A stretch of DNA of 64,000 nucleotides from Streptoalloteichus hindustanus (GCF_900129375.1 NZ_FQVN01000007.1:62001-126000); one strand, 5' to 3'. Counted from the stretch's first letter, positions 1 through 7,964 are shown. Notes: generated from the letters alone by a model not told the origin. Numbers and translations: made by a program.

Positions 1-33
1 GTACCCGAGCTCGCGCGTCTCCAGGTCAATCAT
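1..33 (-). CDS. possible N-terminus of a LysR-family regulator (partial)
   Basis: On the minus strand an ATG at 33 opens MIDLETRELGY before the window ends. The IDLETRELGY pattern resembles the first residues of LysR-type regulators, which usually read (D)(T/I)REL(R)YF. A GGAGG lies only one base before the ATG, which is closer than ideal. The divergent layout with the Dabb-like gene and the T-N11-A dyad at 98-118 fit a LysR regulator controlling its neighbour. Only 11 codons are visible, so the identification is tentative. Confidence 0.35.
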   Translation of the reverse strand, partial: MIDLETRELGY

Positions 34-72
34 GCCTCCAGGTTATCGCTGGAGTCACGATCGGTCTTGGAC

Positions 73-83
73 TCCACAGTGGA
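73..83. repeat. iterated palindrome TCCACWGTGGA, copy 1
   Basis: TCCACAGTGGA followed by C lies between the LysR-like start and the Dabb-like gene. It is one of nine perfect copies in the window, where about 0.03 would be expected by chance. Confidence 0.85.
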
Positions 84-97
84 CACCCGGGTTCAAT

Positions 98-118
98 GGT
101 GTGGTGATTCACCACACC
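98..118. promoter_or_regulatory. perfect 9-bp inverted repeat over the Dabb-like start codon
   Basis: GGTGTGGTG, the spacer ATT, then CACCACACC form a perfect dyad. It contains a centred T-N11-A (T102 to A114), the usual LysR box geometry. It overlaps the GTG start at 104, so it could act as an operator or as a hairpin masking the start. The role is inferred from position and symmetry alone. Confidence 0.5.
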
Positions 119-421
119 ATGATTGTCTCGTTCACCGAGTCCATCCCGGACGCCGAGCTCGATCAGTTCCTGAGCGATATCGAACAGGTGATGCGCGACT
201 CCGGGCACGTCCAGACCTTCGCGGCGCGACGCAACATCCCCGTGCCCGCCGACGACCACAGCCCCGTGCTCGTCGCCACCGCGATCGTGCGACTCGGCGT
301 CGCCGACCTCGACGCGCTCAACGCCTCGTTCACCGTCCCCGGACTCGGGGAGGTCATCCAGCGCTGGCAGTCCCGGTACCCCTACAAGGTCGTCTGGGCC
401 AACCACGAGCCGCTGTCGTGA
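104..421 (+). CDS. Dabb-like (stress-responsive alpha/beta barrel) protein
   Basis: A 105-residue protein begins M-I-H-H-T-M-I-V-S-F, which matches the conserved opening of Dabb ferredoxin-like barrel proteins (MIxHxVxFxF). That match is why GTG 104 is preferred over ATG 119 or ATG 32. The pattern of predicted strands and helices and the length also fit the family. Dabb proteins are small homodimeric cytoplasmic enzymes or stress proteins, and some act as polyketide cyclases or hydroxynitrile lyases. No catalytic role can be read here. A very strong terminator follows about 95 bp downstream. The family call is moderate because sequence conservation in Dabb proteins is low. Confidence 0.6.
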   Translation: MIHHTMIVSFTESIPDAELDQFLSDIEQVMRDSGHVQTFAARRNIPVPADDHSPVLVATAIVRLGVADLDALNASFTVPGLGEVIQRWQSRYPYKVVWANHEPLS

Positions 422-515
422 CGGACTTCGCGGGATAGCTCGGACTGGTCCCCGCCGCCGAGACCACCGCCCTGATCGATCACGCTGACCGGCCGCGCTG
501 ACCGACCGCGCTGAC

Positions 516-553
516 CGGCGGTGGGCGGCGGGGAGACCCGCCGCCCACCGCCG
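516..553. terminator. bidirectional terminator hairpin, 17-bp stem
   Basis: A perfect 17-bp stem (516-532 with 537-553) is closed by a GAGA tetraloop, between the convergent Dabb-like gene and the six-bladed repeat protein. Three 13-bp units built on GCGCTGACCG precede it at about 480-518. Confidence 0.85.
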
Positions 554-649
554 CCCCGCCCCTCAGAAACACACGGGACATCGCCGGCGGCTGGGCCTGG
601 ACCCGTCGTCGGCCCGACCAGTGCCTCGGGTCCAGCCACCGGACTGTCC

Positions 650-1621
650 TCAGCGCGAGGTCGGCGCCCAGCTGTAGAAGAGACGATCGTCTCCGGCAAC
701 GCCCTTCCAGGCGAGGAAGAAGCCGAACGAGGCCAACGTGAAAGCCGGGCTGTCACTGCTGTGGCCACCGAGCTGCTCCGGGGGCGCCCAGTGCAGACCT
801 CCCACCGCTGAGCTGTGGAAGAGCCTCTGGTCGGTTCCCGGCCCCTTCCACACCGCGTGAACCACGTTGCCGACCATGGCCAGGCCGGGGGACGTGCTGG
901 ATTCTCCACCGACGGCGGACGGCTCGCTCCAGTCGACTCCGTTCTTCGTCCGGGCGGCGAACAACCGTTGGTCCGCCCCGACTCCCCTCCACGCGGCGTA
1001 CAACCGCCCGTGGTCTCCGACGAGGCTCGGTGCCGCGCTGCTGCCCCCGCCGAAGGTCCTGGGCGCCGACCAGCTCGAACCGTCCACAGTGGACGCGATA
1101 TGCAGGCGTGTGTCGTTCCCAGCACCCTTCCACGCGACGTGCAGGCGGCCTTTCGCCGCCGTAATCGTCGGACGGACACTGCTCGCCGCACCGGGCAGGG
1201 CGACCTCGTGGGACCAGTTCCTCCCATCGTCCGTCGAGGAGAGGAACAACCGCCCGTCGGAGCCCGCCCCCTTCCACGCGGCGTACAGGCGTCGGTTGAA
1301 CACAGCCAGCGCGGGCCCGGTGCTACTCGCACCGCCGAAGGTCGCCTGGCTCGTCCAGTTCACCCCGTCTCCTGTCGAGGAGAAGAACAGCCTCTGGTCG
1401 GCACCCGCTCCTTTCCAGGCCGCGTACACACGTCCGCCGTACGACGCCAGCGCGGGCGCGGCGCCGCTGCCCCCACCGAAGTTCCGTGGCGGCGTCCATC
1501 CCCGCATCGATATCGACGTGGTGGGCGTTTCCTCGACAGAACTCGCCGAGGCCGATGTGACGCCCGCAGTGAAGACCAGCATCAGCGTGGTCGCCAGTAG
1601 GGCCAAGCCTCTCAGTCGCAT
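650..1621 (-). CDS. secreted six-bladed repeat protein (sialidase/propeller-like)
   Basis: A 323-residue protein with a Sec signal peptide (MRLRGLALL, a hydrophobic stretch, then a TSASA cleavage region). The mature part is six tandem units of about 48 residues, each with the core (A)WKGxGxDxRLFxSSTxDGxxWS, which points to a six-bladed beta-propeller outside the cell. The ATG at 1621 is supported by GGGAGAGAG directly upstream and by the signal sequence. No enzymatic residues of sialidases (Arg triad, Asp-box pairs) are evident, so it is more likely a binding module. It is divergent from another secreted propeller at 1985, and the two may share the 363-bp regulatory region between them. Confidence 0.75.
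   Translation of the reverse strand: MRLRGLALLATTLMLVFTAGVTSASASSVEETPTTSISMRGWTPPRNFGGGSGAAPALASYGGRVYAAWKGAGADQRLFFSSTGDGVNWTSQATFGGASSTGPALAVFNRRLYAAWKGAGSDGRLFLSSTDDGRNWSHEVALPGAASSVRPTITAAKGRLHVAWKGAGNDTRLHIASTVDGSSWSAPRTFGGGSSAAPSLVGDHGRLYAAWRGVGADQRLFAARTKNGVDWSEPSAVGGESSTSPGLAMVGNVVHAVWKGPGTDQRLFHSSAVGGLHWAPPEQLGGHSSDSPAFTLASFGFFLAWKGVAGDDRLFYSWAPTSR
1083..1093. repeat. iterated palindrome TCCACWGTGGA, copy 2
   Basis: The copy lies inside the repeat-protein gene. On the coding strand it is read as Ser-Thr-Val-Asp, the same phase as every other coding copy. Confidence 0.85.
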
Positions 1622-1984
1622 CTCTCTCCCGTTGACGCACTGGGCGTCGGTCCGCGTTGTTTCGTTGTGTTCGAAGGCAAAACCGTGCACCACTGTGGGG
1701 TCGACACGACGGGAGCGGATATCCCCAGAGCTGGGGATTGCCGCGCGTCGGGTCTCTCCCGTAAGAACCGGGACCCACGGCGTCATCACCTGCCCAGCCG
1801 ACGACGTCCGCCATGACCACGTCGCAGCGCGTGTGGAGCACTCGGTTCGGCAAGGGGCCCGCAACCAACCTGGCGAGCGGCACTCCGCCACCCACGTGCC
1901 CTTTCGGGCCAGAAAGATCTCCCACTGGGGCACACGTGAAGTGGTTACTCTGCAAGGGAATTCCGACTCCCGAAGGGACGGAAG
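1622..1984. other. divergent intergenic region of two secreted propeller genes
   Basis: No gene is supported in these 363 bases. The clearest element is an 18-bp dyad at 1721-1738 (ATCCCCAG, AG, CTGGGGAT). It could be an operator shared by the two divergent secreted-protein genes. No convincing -35/-10 pair was identified. Confidence 0.5.
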
Positions 1985-3247
1985 ATGCACACCCTGCGAA
2001 GAATCACCGTGGTGTTCGCCGTGGCCGCCGCGAGCGTCGCCACGACGGCCGGGGCCGCGACGGCGCTGCCCACGACCGAGGTGGCGCAGCACGCCGCCGA
2101 GGACGGGCGAAAGCTCACCAGGATCGACACCGACGCCGCCGGCAACCCGGAGTCCGCGGGCGGGGAGATCAGGTTCGCCGGGCTGTCCGGCAACGGCCGG
2201 TACGCGCTGTTCGCCGTGAGGACCAACAGCAACATGGTGCCCGAGCCGCACCGGGCGCCCACCCCGACCGGGGAATACCTGGTGCGCAAGGACACGCGGA
2301 CCGGCGCGACCCTCCTGGTGAGCGTGACGCCGGACGGCAGGCCGCTCCGGCTCAGCCCCTACTGGCACCACGTCGCGATCGGCCTGGACGGCACGACGTT
2401 CGCCTACACCGCGCCACTCGGCGACTCGTCGAGCAGCGACATCGCCCTGTACCACCACGATCTGGCTTCCGGCGTTCGCCAGATCGCGACCGTGCCGCCC
2501 CGCTGGTCCATCGAGTCGATCTCCATGTCCGCCGACGGGCGGTGGCTGACCTGGGTCAGCAGGAGCGAGTGGAACGGCAGGTGGGCGGGCGACCGGATCC
2601 ACCGCCACGACCTCGTCTCCGGCGGGACGAAGGTCCTGCTGCAGTGCGAGGACCTCTTCCACGGTTGCTACTGGCACCCCGGGGTGTCCGCGTCCGACGA
2701 CGGCACCAAGCTGGTGTTCAGGTACCAGGCGAAGCCCCAGGATCCCGCCTTGGTGACACTCCTCGACACCACCACTGGCGAACTCCGCACGCCGTCGGGA
2801 GCCCAGTCGGGCAGCAGCTACCAGTTGAGCGGCGACGGCAAGTGGCTCTTCTTCACCCAGAGCGGGGACAGCGACCGGTTCGAGCTCAAGAAGGTCGCCA
2901 CCACACCGGGCGCCACCCCGGTGTCACTGGGGCGGTGGGACAAGAAGGCAACGATGCACGTGTCCGTGAACTCCGTGAGCCGCACCGGGAACCTGGTCGG
3001 CCTCATGGTGATGAACAGCAACGGCGACGACCCCTACTTCCGCTCGCCCCGCACCCACATCCTCGACCAGTCCACCGGCGGGACGTCCTTCCTCCCCGAC
3101 CCGCGCCCCGGCAGGACGCTTCCCTCCTTCCCCACCATCAGCCGGGACGGCCAGGTGGTCGTGGTGCAGGAACGGTGCCTGAGATCGCTCAACTGCGGCC
3201 TGCACACCGGCTGGTACTCCAGTCCGCTCCACGACGCGCGGCCCTGA
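1985..3247 (+). CDS. secreted TolB-like beta-propeller protein
   Basis: A 420-residue protein with a signal peptide (MHTLRRITVVFAVAAAS, cleaved near ATA-LP). The body contains repeated WD40/PD40-type units with the core S.DG(R/K)WL.(W/F), for example SADGRWLTWVS, SDDGTKLVFRY and SGDGKWLFFTQ. These are typical of TolB-like six- or seven-bladed propellers found outside Gram-positive cells. No fused peptidase domain is present, so it is probably a binding or scaffold protein. GGGACGGAAG immediately precedes the ATG. The terminator at 3293-3321 ends the unit. Confidence 0.75.
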   Translation: MHTLRRITVVFAVAAASVATTAGAATALPTTEVAQHAAEDGRKLTRIDTDAAGNPESAGGEIRFAGLSGNGRYALFAVRTNSNMVPEPHRAPTPTGEYLVRKDTRTGATLLVSVTPDGRPLRLSPYWHHVAIGLDGTTFAYTAPLGDSSSSDIALYHHDLASGVRQIATVPPRWSIESISMSADGRWLTWVSRSEWNGRWAGDRIHRHDLVSGGTKVLLQCEDLFHGCYWHPGVSASDDGTKLVFRYQAKPQDPALVTLLDTTTGELRTPSGAQSGSSYQLSGDGKWLFFTQSGDSDRFELKKVATTPGATPVSLGRWDKKATMHVSVNSVSRTGNLVGLMVMNSNGDDPYFRSPRTHILDQSTGGTSFLPDPRPGRTLPSFPTISRDGQVVVVQERCLRSLNCGLHTGWYSSPLHDARP

Positions 3248-3292
3248 CGAAGTCCGTTGGCCGGCAGGGGTTCCCGCCGATCGACGCGCACG

Positions 3293-3321
3293 GGTGGGGC
3301 CGGTCAACGATCGGCCCCACC
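3293..3321. terminator. bidirectional terminator hairpin
   Basis: GGTGGGGCCG (3293-3302) pairs perfectly with CGGCCCCACC (3312-3321) across a 9-base loop, between two convergent genes. Confidence 0.8.
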
Positions 3322-3349
3322 ACGTTCCGTCGGGTCCTCCGCCGTCCGG

Positions 3350-4363
3350 TCAGGCGGCGGCTCTGCGGCGGACGGTGCGCTCCAGGATGCCGAGGGTGGC
3401 CTTGAGAGCGGACTCGGAGATCACCGGGAAGACGACGCGCCGCCGCCACTCCTCGTCGACCTCGGACCAGTCGTAGTAGGACGTGACGAGGGTGCCACCC
3501 TCGGCTGGTTCCAGGCGGTAGCCGTAGATGTGGCGAACGTAGGGACGGAACTGTCCTTCCACGGTCCAGGCGATCTCCTCGCCAGGGACGAGCTTGGTGA
3601 TGACGACCTCGACGTCGTACCTGCCCAGGGGGAAGTCCCCGAGGGCCTCCCGGTCCATGTGGACCAGGAACCGGTCGCCGGGCCGCTGGACCGGGTGTCC
3701 TTCGGCGTCCATGAGCATTCCCGAGGCGTCGATGTCCACGTGGCCCTTCGGGTCGGTCAGGACCGCGAACACGGCGTCGGCGGGGGCGGGCACGAGCCGG
3801 GAGACCTCGATCCGCTCGGCGCTCTCGCTCGTGGCCGGCGTTCCCGCCGTGGCGACCAGGACCGCGCGACCGAGGGTGTGGCCGGCCATGGCGAAGCCGA
3901 GGAACGCCGGGGTGGCGTCGGCCGGGACGCCGATGGACTCCACGTCCAGGGCGTGCACCACGACGAAGTAGCGGTGCACGCCGTGCCCTGCCGGCGGGGC
4001 GGCGCCGACGAAGCGGGCCTGACGGACGTCGTTGGGCAGTTGGAAGGCGCCGTCGGGCAGGCCCGAGCCGGTGTCGTCGCCGGCGCCCTCCGGCAGCTCG
4101 GTGACGGTGGCGGGGATGTCGGCGACCGCCCAGTGCCAGAACCCGGACCCGGTGGGGGCGTCGAGGTCGTAGACGGTGACGGCGTAGCTCCTGGTGCCTT
4201 CCGGGGCGCCGCTCCAGGACAGTTGCGGGGAGACGTCCTTCCCGCCGGGGACGCCGGAGGAGAACTGCTCGGGCGGCCAGGCGGCGCCGTTGGCGACGGT
4301 GGTGCTGGTGACGGTGAAGGAGGCCGCCTCGGGGAGGCGGGCGAACGGGTCGTTGGCGCTCAT
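3350..4363 (-). CDS. YbhB/YbcL-type PEBP domain fused to an SRPBCC domain
   Basis: A 337-residue protein. Residues 1-173 are a phosphatidylethanolamine-binding/Raf-kinase-inhibitor-like domain of the bacterial YbhB type, with DVSPQLSWSG, the D-x-D-A-P motif (DLDAP) in the ligand pocket, HWAVADIP and GHGVHRYFV. Residues about 184-330 form a SRPBCC (START/polyketide-cyclase-like) domain with VSRLVPAPADAVFAVL and a C-terminal helix. Both halves are known small-ligand folds, but I know of no standard joined family, so the fusion is notable. ATG 4363 is chosen because AAAGGAACG precedes it; a GTG sits just before it. It is divergent from a GntR regulator that probably controls it. Confidence 0.8.
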   Translation of the reverse strand: MSANDPFARLPEAASFTVTSTTVANGAAWPPEQFSSGVPGGKDVSPQLSWSGAPEGTRSYAVTVYDLDAPTGSGFWHWAVADIPATVTELPEGAGDDTGSGLPDGAFQLPNDVRQARFVGAAPPAGHGVHRYFVVVHALDVESIGVPADATPAFLGFAMAGHTLGRAVLVATAGTPATSESAERIEVSRLVPAPADAVFAVLTDPKGHVDIDASGMLMDAEGHPVQRPGDRFLVHMDREALGDFPLGRYDVEVVITKLVPGEEIAWTVEGQFRPYVRHIYGYRLEPAEGGTLVTSYYDWSEVDEEWRRRVVFPVISESALKATLGILERTVRRRAAA

Positions 4364-4469
4364 CACGTCGTTCCTTTCGGGCCGTGCGGCGGAGTGGCGG
4401 TGGTGCGACCGGCGGAGGACCCGCGTCGGGTGGCGGCACCACCGTCACCAACAGATCGACCATAGCATG

Positions 4470-4507
4470 GATAATCGATTATCTAGCGAATCGTCTATGC
4501 TGAAGCG
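4470..4507 (+). promoter_or_regulatory. GntR operator palindrome and -10 element, probably leaderless
   Basis: A perfect 14-bp palindrome GATAATCGATTATC (4470-4483) stands out as AT-rich between the PEBP-SRPBCC gene and the GntR gene. TATGCT at 4496-4501 fits a -10 box, which would place transcription start at or next to the ATG at 4508. There is no Shine-Dalgarno sequence in between, so the GntR mRNA is probably leaderless. Autoregulation by GntR is inferred. Confidence 0.6.
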
Positions 4508-5182
4508 ATGGCCCGAACAGCCCCCACCTCGACCTCGCCGGGGAAGCGGATGCTCTCCGAGCAGGTGTACGCGCACCTGCGGGACGCGATCATGCGCGGG
4601 GACTACGCCCCCGGCGAAGCCCTCAAACCCCAGGACCTGGCCAGGGAACGGGGCGTGAGCCTGGCCGTGGTGCGCGAGGCGCTCGTGCGGGTGGTCGGCG
4701 AGGGCCTCGCCGACCGGCTGCCCAACCGCGGCTTCGCCGTCCCGGCCTTCTCCGACCGCCGCTGGCAGGAGATCGCGGAGGCCCGCCGAACCCTCGAACC
4801 GGTCATGCTGCGCATGTCCGTCGAGCGCGGCGACGTCGACTGGGAGGCCCGGGTGCGAGCCGCCCACCACCGCCTGGCCCGCACCCCGGTGTACGCGCCG
4901 GAGGAGGGCGAGTACCTCAGCGCCGCGTGGTCCGAGGCCCACCGGGTCTTCCACCGCACCTTGCTGGAGGGCTGCGGCAACCCCTTCCTGCTGGAGACCT
5001 TCGACCGGATGTGGACCGCGAGCGAGCTGGCTCGCCGCTGGTCGGCACACCGCAACCCGGACCGGGACGGCGCCGACGAGCACCGCCGGCTGGAGGAGGC
5101 GGCGCTGGCGCGCGACGCCGACACCGCGGCCGAGCTCCTGGCCCAACACCTCACCCTGACCGCGGCCGGACTCACCGGTTGA
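4508..5182 (+). CDS. GntR-family transcriptional regulator (FCD subfamily)
   Basis: A 224-residue regulator. The N-terminal winged helix (residues about 15-80) has LSEQVYAHLRDAIMRGDYAPGEAL and the recognition region LARERGVSLAVVREAL. Residues about 88-220 form an all-helical FCD ligand-binding domain with the metal-site pattern RRTLEP, H (AHRVFHRTLL) and H (DEHRRLEEAALARD). FCD regulators usually sense small carboxylates and bind short palindromes in their own promoter. The divergent PEBP-SRPBCC gene and the palindrome at 4470-4483 suggest local control. The length is normal for the family. Confidence 0.9.
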   Translation: MARTAPTSTSPGKRMLSEQVYAHLRDAIMRGDYAPGEALKPQDLARERGVSLAVVREALVRVVGEGLADRLPNRGFAVPAFSDRRWQEIAEARRTLEPVMLRMSVERGDVDWEARVRAAHHRLARTPVYAPEEGEYLSAAWSEAHRVFHRTLLEGCGNPFLLETFDRMWTASELARRWSAHRNPDRDGADEHRRLEEAALARDADTAAELLAQHLTLTAAGLTG

Positions 5183-5263
5183 CTGGCCGGCCGGCTGACC
5201 GGATGTCCCACACGCCCGCACGTCCACCTGATTCGACTGCGTCGCAAGGACATTCCTCGGCCG

Positions 5264-5902
5264 TCAGCGCACACCTGGCTCATCGGTCGGCCTGTCTTCT
5301 GGCGGGTCCGCGACCGGTTCCCCCGGGAGATCGGCTGGCGACTCTGCCCCCAGCGGCGGGGATGCCTTCAGGAGAAGCCCGAGCATGTCGTACGCTCGGT
5401 CGCCCGGATCCTTGCTGACCGCGTTCAACGCCTGGTCGACGACCTTGTTCTCCAGCGCCGCGCGGTGTCGAGCCGGAGCCGACCGCACCCAGTCGCGAAC
5501 GATCCGCAAAGCCATCAGCCACACGGGCTTGGTGATCCACAGCGCGGCGACGGCGAGGACCGACCTGCCGTAGCCGGACTTCAGCACCTCGACCAGGAAA
5601 GCCCAGAGACCCGGCACGAACTCCTCCAGCCCGGTCGGCCGGAGGCAGCCTTCCTCCAACCGACCCAAGACATGCCTGACCGGTTGGAGGTCTCTTCCGC
5701 TGGCGAAGCCAGCCAACAGCACCGGGGCATTGACGCACCCTGAGGCGATGCTGCGCAGGAATACTCCCCTCGCTGGTCGCGAGGCCAGCAGAGATCCGCG
5801 ACGCGGAGCTGGCGATCTGGGTGCGGGAGCTGGCGGAACGACGGCCCCTCCTGGCGGCGCACAGTGGTCGCCGTCGCTTTCCACTGTGCCATCACTGTCC
5901 AC
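5264..5902 (-). CDS. hypothetical protein with one likely membrane segment
   Basis: I do not recognise this 212-residue frame. The N-terminal third is rich in Pro and Ala and low in complexity. The middle (LEEFVPGLWAFLVEVL, then VLAVAALWITKPVWLMALRIV) looks like genuine coding sequence with one hydrophobic segment, followed by a basic helical region and an acidic Pro-rich tail. No ribosome-binding site clearly marks the start, which may lie further in. It is convergent with the GntR gene. It could be a small membrane protein or the remnant of a larger one. Confidence 0.35.
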   Translation of the reverse strand: MDSDGTVESDGDHCAPPGGAVVPPAPAPRSPAPRRGSLLASRPARGVFLRSIASGCVNAPVLLAGFASGRDLQPVRHVLGRLEEGCLRPTGLEEFVPGLWAFLVEVLKSGYGRSVLAVAALWITKPVWLMALRIVRDWVRSAPARHRAALENKVVDQALNAVSKDPGDRAYDMLGLLLKASPPLGAESPADLPGEPVADPPEDRPTDEPGVR

Positions 5903-5970
5903 TGTGTCCTGTCGCGGGCCCGCGGTCGCCAGGCGGGGCGCTCGGCATCGAGCAGGCTCCAGCGGGACGG

Positions 5971-5988
5971 GGTCACCTCGAAGTGACC
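5971..5988. promoter_or_regulatory. upstream inverted repeat GGTCAC-N6-GTGACC
   Basis: GGTCAC (5971-5976) and GTGACC (5983-5988) lie about 75 bp ahead of the hydrolase promoter. They share the GGTnACC core with the operator at 6041-6063, so they may be a second site for the same regulator. The 12-mer CGAAGTGACCTC that includes the right arm recurs just after the hydrolase gene at 6962-6973. Confidence 0.45.
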
Positions 5989-6009
5989 TCCTGAGGGGAA
6001 AGTGCCTTC

Positions 6010-6063
6010 TTGGCGACGCCAGCCAGGTTCCCTAGCGTGAGTTGGTCACCAAAGGTAACCAAC
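6010..6063 (+). promoter_or_regulatory. promoter with overlapping operator for the alpha/beta hydrolase
   Basis: TTGGCG (6010-6015) and TAGCGT (6033-6038) are separated by exactly 17 bp. Immediately after them is a 23-bp dyad, GTTGGTCACC-AAA-GGTAACCAAC (6041-6063), with one mismatch per arm. It sits on the expected start of transcription. It contains two GGTnACC units 3 bp apart, a pattern seen for HxlR-type regulators, although no regulator gene is adjacent. This is the cleanest promoter in the window. Confidence 0.7.
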
Positions 6064-6072
6064 GGAGATGAC

Positions 6073-6927
6073 GTGTCCACCACTGACATCACGGTGCGGC
6101 GGATCGCCACCAACGGCATCCAGGCCAACGTCGCGATCGCCGGCACCGGCCCCGCCGTCGTGCTGCTGCACGGTTTTCCCCACACCTGGCGACTCTGGAG
6201 CGAGGTCGTCGGCCGCCTGGCCCCGCGCTACCGGGTCATCGCTCCCGACCTCCGGGGTTTCGGCGGCAGCACCCGCGCCGCCGAGGGCTACGACGCCGGG
6301 ACGCTGTCGGTCGACGTCGAGGGAATCCTCGACGCCCTCGGCGAACCCACCGCCGCCGTGGTCGGGATCGACGCCGGCACCCCGCCGGCGTTCCTGCTCG
6401 CGATGCGGCGTCCCGACCGCGTGCGGCGGCTCGTTGTCATGGAGTCGCTGGTGGGGACGCTGCCCGGCGCCGAGGAGTTCCTCGCGGGCGGACCGCCGTG
6501 GTGGTTCGGCTTCCACGCCGTCCCCGGGCTGGGAGAGACTGTCCTCAGTGGACATGAGACCGAGTACGTCGACTGGTTCCTCAACGCCGGAACCCGGGGG
6601 CGCGGCGTCCCCCACCACATCCGGGACGCCTTCGTCACCGCCTACGCCCAGCCCGACTCCCTGCGGTGCGCCTTCTCCTACTACCGCGCCCTGCCCGCCA
6701 GCGCCCAACAGGTCCGGGACGTCGTGGCGCGGACCCGGCTCACCGTGCCCACCATGGCGATCGGCTCCCACCCCGTCGGCGACGCCCTGGAACGCCAGCT
6801 CCGCCCGGTCGCCGATGACCTCGTCGGCCATGTGATCCCCGACTGCGGCCACATCATCCCGCTGGACCGTCCCGAAGCCCTGCTCCGCCTCCTGCTGCCC
6901 TTCCTGGACGCCGATCAGATCGCCTGA
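6073..6927 (+). CDS. alpha/beta hydrolase with Asp nucleophile (epoxide hydrolase/dehalogenase-like)
   Basis: A 284-residue cytoplasmic alpha/beta hydrolase. HGFPHTW (from residue 33) forms the oxyanion region. The nucleophile elbow reads V-G-I-D-A-G, so the nucleophile is Asp100 rather than Ser, as in epoxide hydrolases and haloacetate/haloalkane dehalogenases. The catalytic His is in DCGHIIPLDRPEAL (His260). GTG 6073 is preferred because ACGGAG lies 5 bp upstream and the frame further upstream runs through the operator. It stands alone under a promoter with a strong operator, so it is probably induced by a substrate or stress. The true substrate cannot be told. Confidence 0.8.
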   Translation: MSTTDITVRRIATNGIQANVAIAGTGPAVVLLHGFPHTWRLWSEVVGRLAPRYRVIAPDLRGFGGSTRAAEGYDAGTLSVDVEGILDALGEPTAAVVGIDAGTPPAFLLAMRRPDRVRRLVVMESLVGTLPGAEEFLAGGPPWWFGFHAVPGLGETVLSGHETEYVDWFLNAGTRGRGVPHHIRDAFVTAYAQPDSLRCAFSYYRALPASAQQVRDVVARTRLTVPTMAIGSHPVGDALERQLRPVADDLVGHVIPDCGHIIPLDRPEALLRLLLPFLDADQIA

Positions 6928-7127
6928 CCGGCACGGGGTTTCCACGGCGGCGAGGGCCGCACGAAGTGACCTCGCCCCCGTGCGGTCGGGTGTCAGAGCG
7001 GTGACAGAGGCATGTCAGGCCTGTCGGCGATTGTGGTCACAACAGCCACTCCAGAGGCCGAGGCGGTTCAGCCGCCTGCCAGCAACCACCTGCGCGACAC
7101 CACGCACACATCATGGGGAGACTCGTC

Positions 7128-7964
7128 ATGCCCGCATTCGCCACGCCGGAGCCGATCACCGCCACGCTGACCACCGCGGGCGCCCGGGTGCGCGTCGCCG
7201 CAAGCCACCGGTCAGACACCGTGGTGCTGGTCGAGCCCATCAACAGCGCCGACAAGTCGGACGTGCGGGTGGCCGAGAACACCGAGGTCGACTTCTCCGC
7301 CGGCGAGCTGTCGATCAGGACGACCAAGTCGGGCGACAAGACCGGTTCGGTCGCCATCACGGTCGAACTGCCCATCGGGTCCAGACTGGTCCTGAACACG
7401 GCGTGGACGGACGTTCGCGCCGACGGCCTGCTCGGCGACTGCGAGCTGAACACGGCCTCGGGTCAGGTCCGGCTCGACCACATCGCCGCGCTGCGGGCGA
7501 ACCTCTCGACCGGTGGGGTCGAGATCGGGCACGTCGACGGGAGCGCCGTCATCGAGGGCGGCGCGGCCGGGGTGCGGATCGGCGAGGTCACGGGTCTGGT
7601 CAGGTACCAGGGCTCGACCGGGAAGATCTGGATCGGCCACGCCTGGTCCGACGTCGAGTTCGGCAGCGCCCGCGGCAGTGTCGACGTCGACCGCGCCGAG
7701 GGCAGCGTCATCGCCAACGCGGGCGACTGTCCCATCCGGATCGGCCGCATGACGCGCGGCCAGGCGGAGCTGACGAACGCCTCCGGGGGCATCGAGGTCG
7801 GCATCAGCGAGGGCGCCGTCGCCTCGGTCGACGCCAGGAGCACGAAGGGAGTCGTGCGCAGCTCGCTGCCCGCGCAGGACACCTCCGGCGAGTTCGACAA
7901 CGAGGTCAGGGTTTACGCCCGCACGCGGCTCGACGACATCGTCATTCACCCGGCGGCTGTCTGA
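7128..7964 (+). CDS. DUF4097-type beta-helix/beta-strand repeat protein
   Basis: A 278-residue protein starting MPAFATPEPITATL, the characteristic opening of actinobacterial DUF4097 proteins. It continues with many short strands ending in Gly/Asp turns (GQVRLDHI, GGVEIGHVDG, AGVRIGEVTG, GKIWIGHAWSD), suggesting a right-handed beta-helix-like fold. There is no signal peptide. Relatives often sit beside ABC exporters or antisigma systems and are thought to sense or bind at the cell envelope, but no such partner is here. ATG 7128 is preferred over ATG 7113 because GGGGAG (7115-7120) is correctly spaced for it. A bidirectional terminator follows. Confidence 0.8.
   Translation: MPAFATPEPITATLTTAGARVRVAASHRSDTVVLVEPINSADKSDVRVAENTEVDFSAGELSIRTTKSGDKTGSVAITVELPIGSRLVLNTAWTDVRADGLLGDCELNTASGQVRLDHIAALRANLSTGGVEIGHVDGSAVIEGGAAGVRIGEVTGLVRYQGSTGKIWIGHAWSDVEFGSARGSVDVDRAEGSVIANAGDCPIRIGRMTRGQAELTNASGGIEVGISEGAVASVDARSTKGVVRSSLPAQDTSGEFDNEVRVYARTRLDDIVIHPAAV

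Noticed and set aside
1622-2677. N-terminal extension of the six-bladed repeat protein upstream of 1621
   Set aside because: The frame stays open, but the signal peptide and ribosome-binding site both place the start at 1621, and the extension overlaps the divergent propeller gene.
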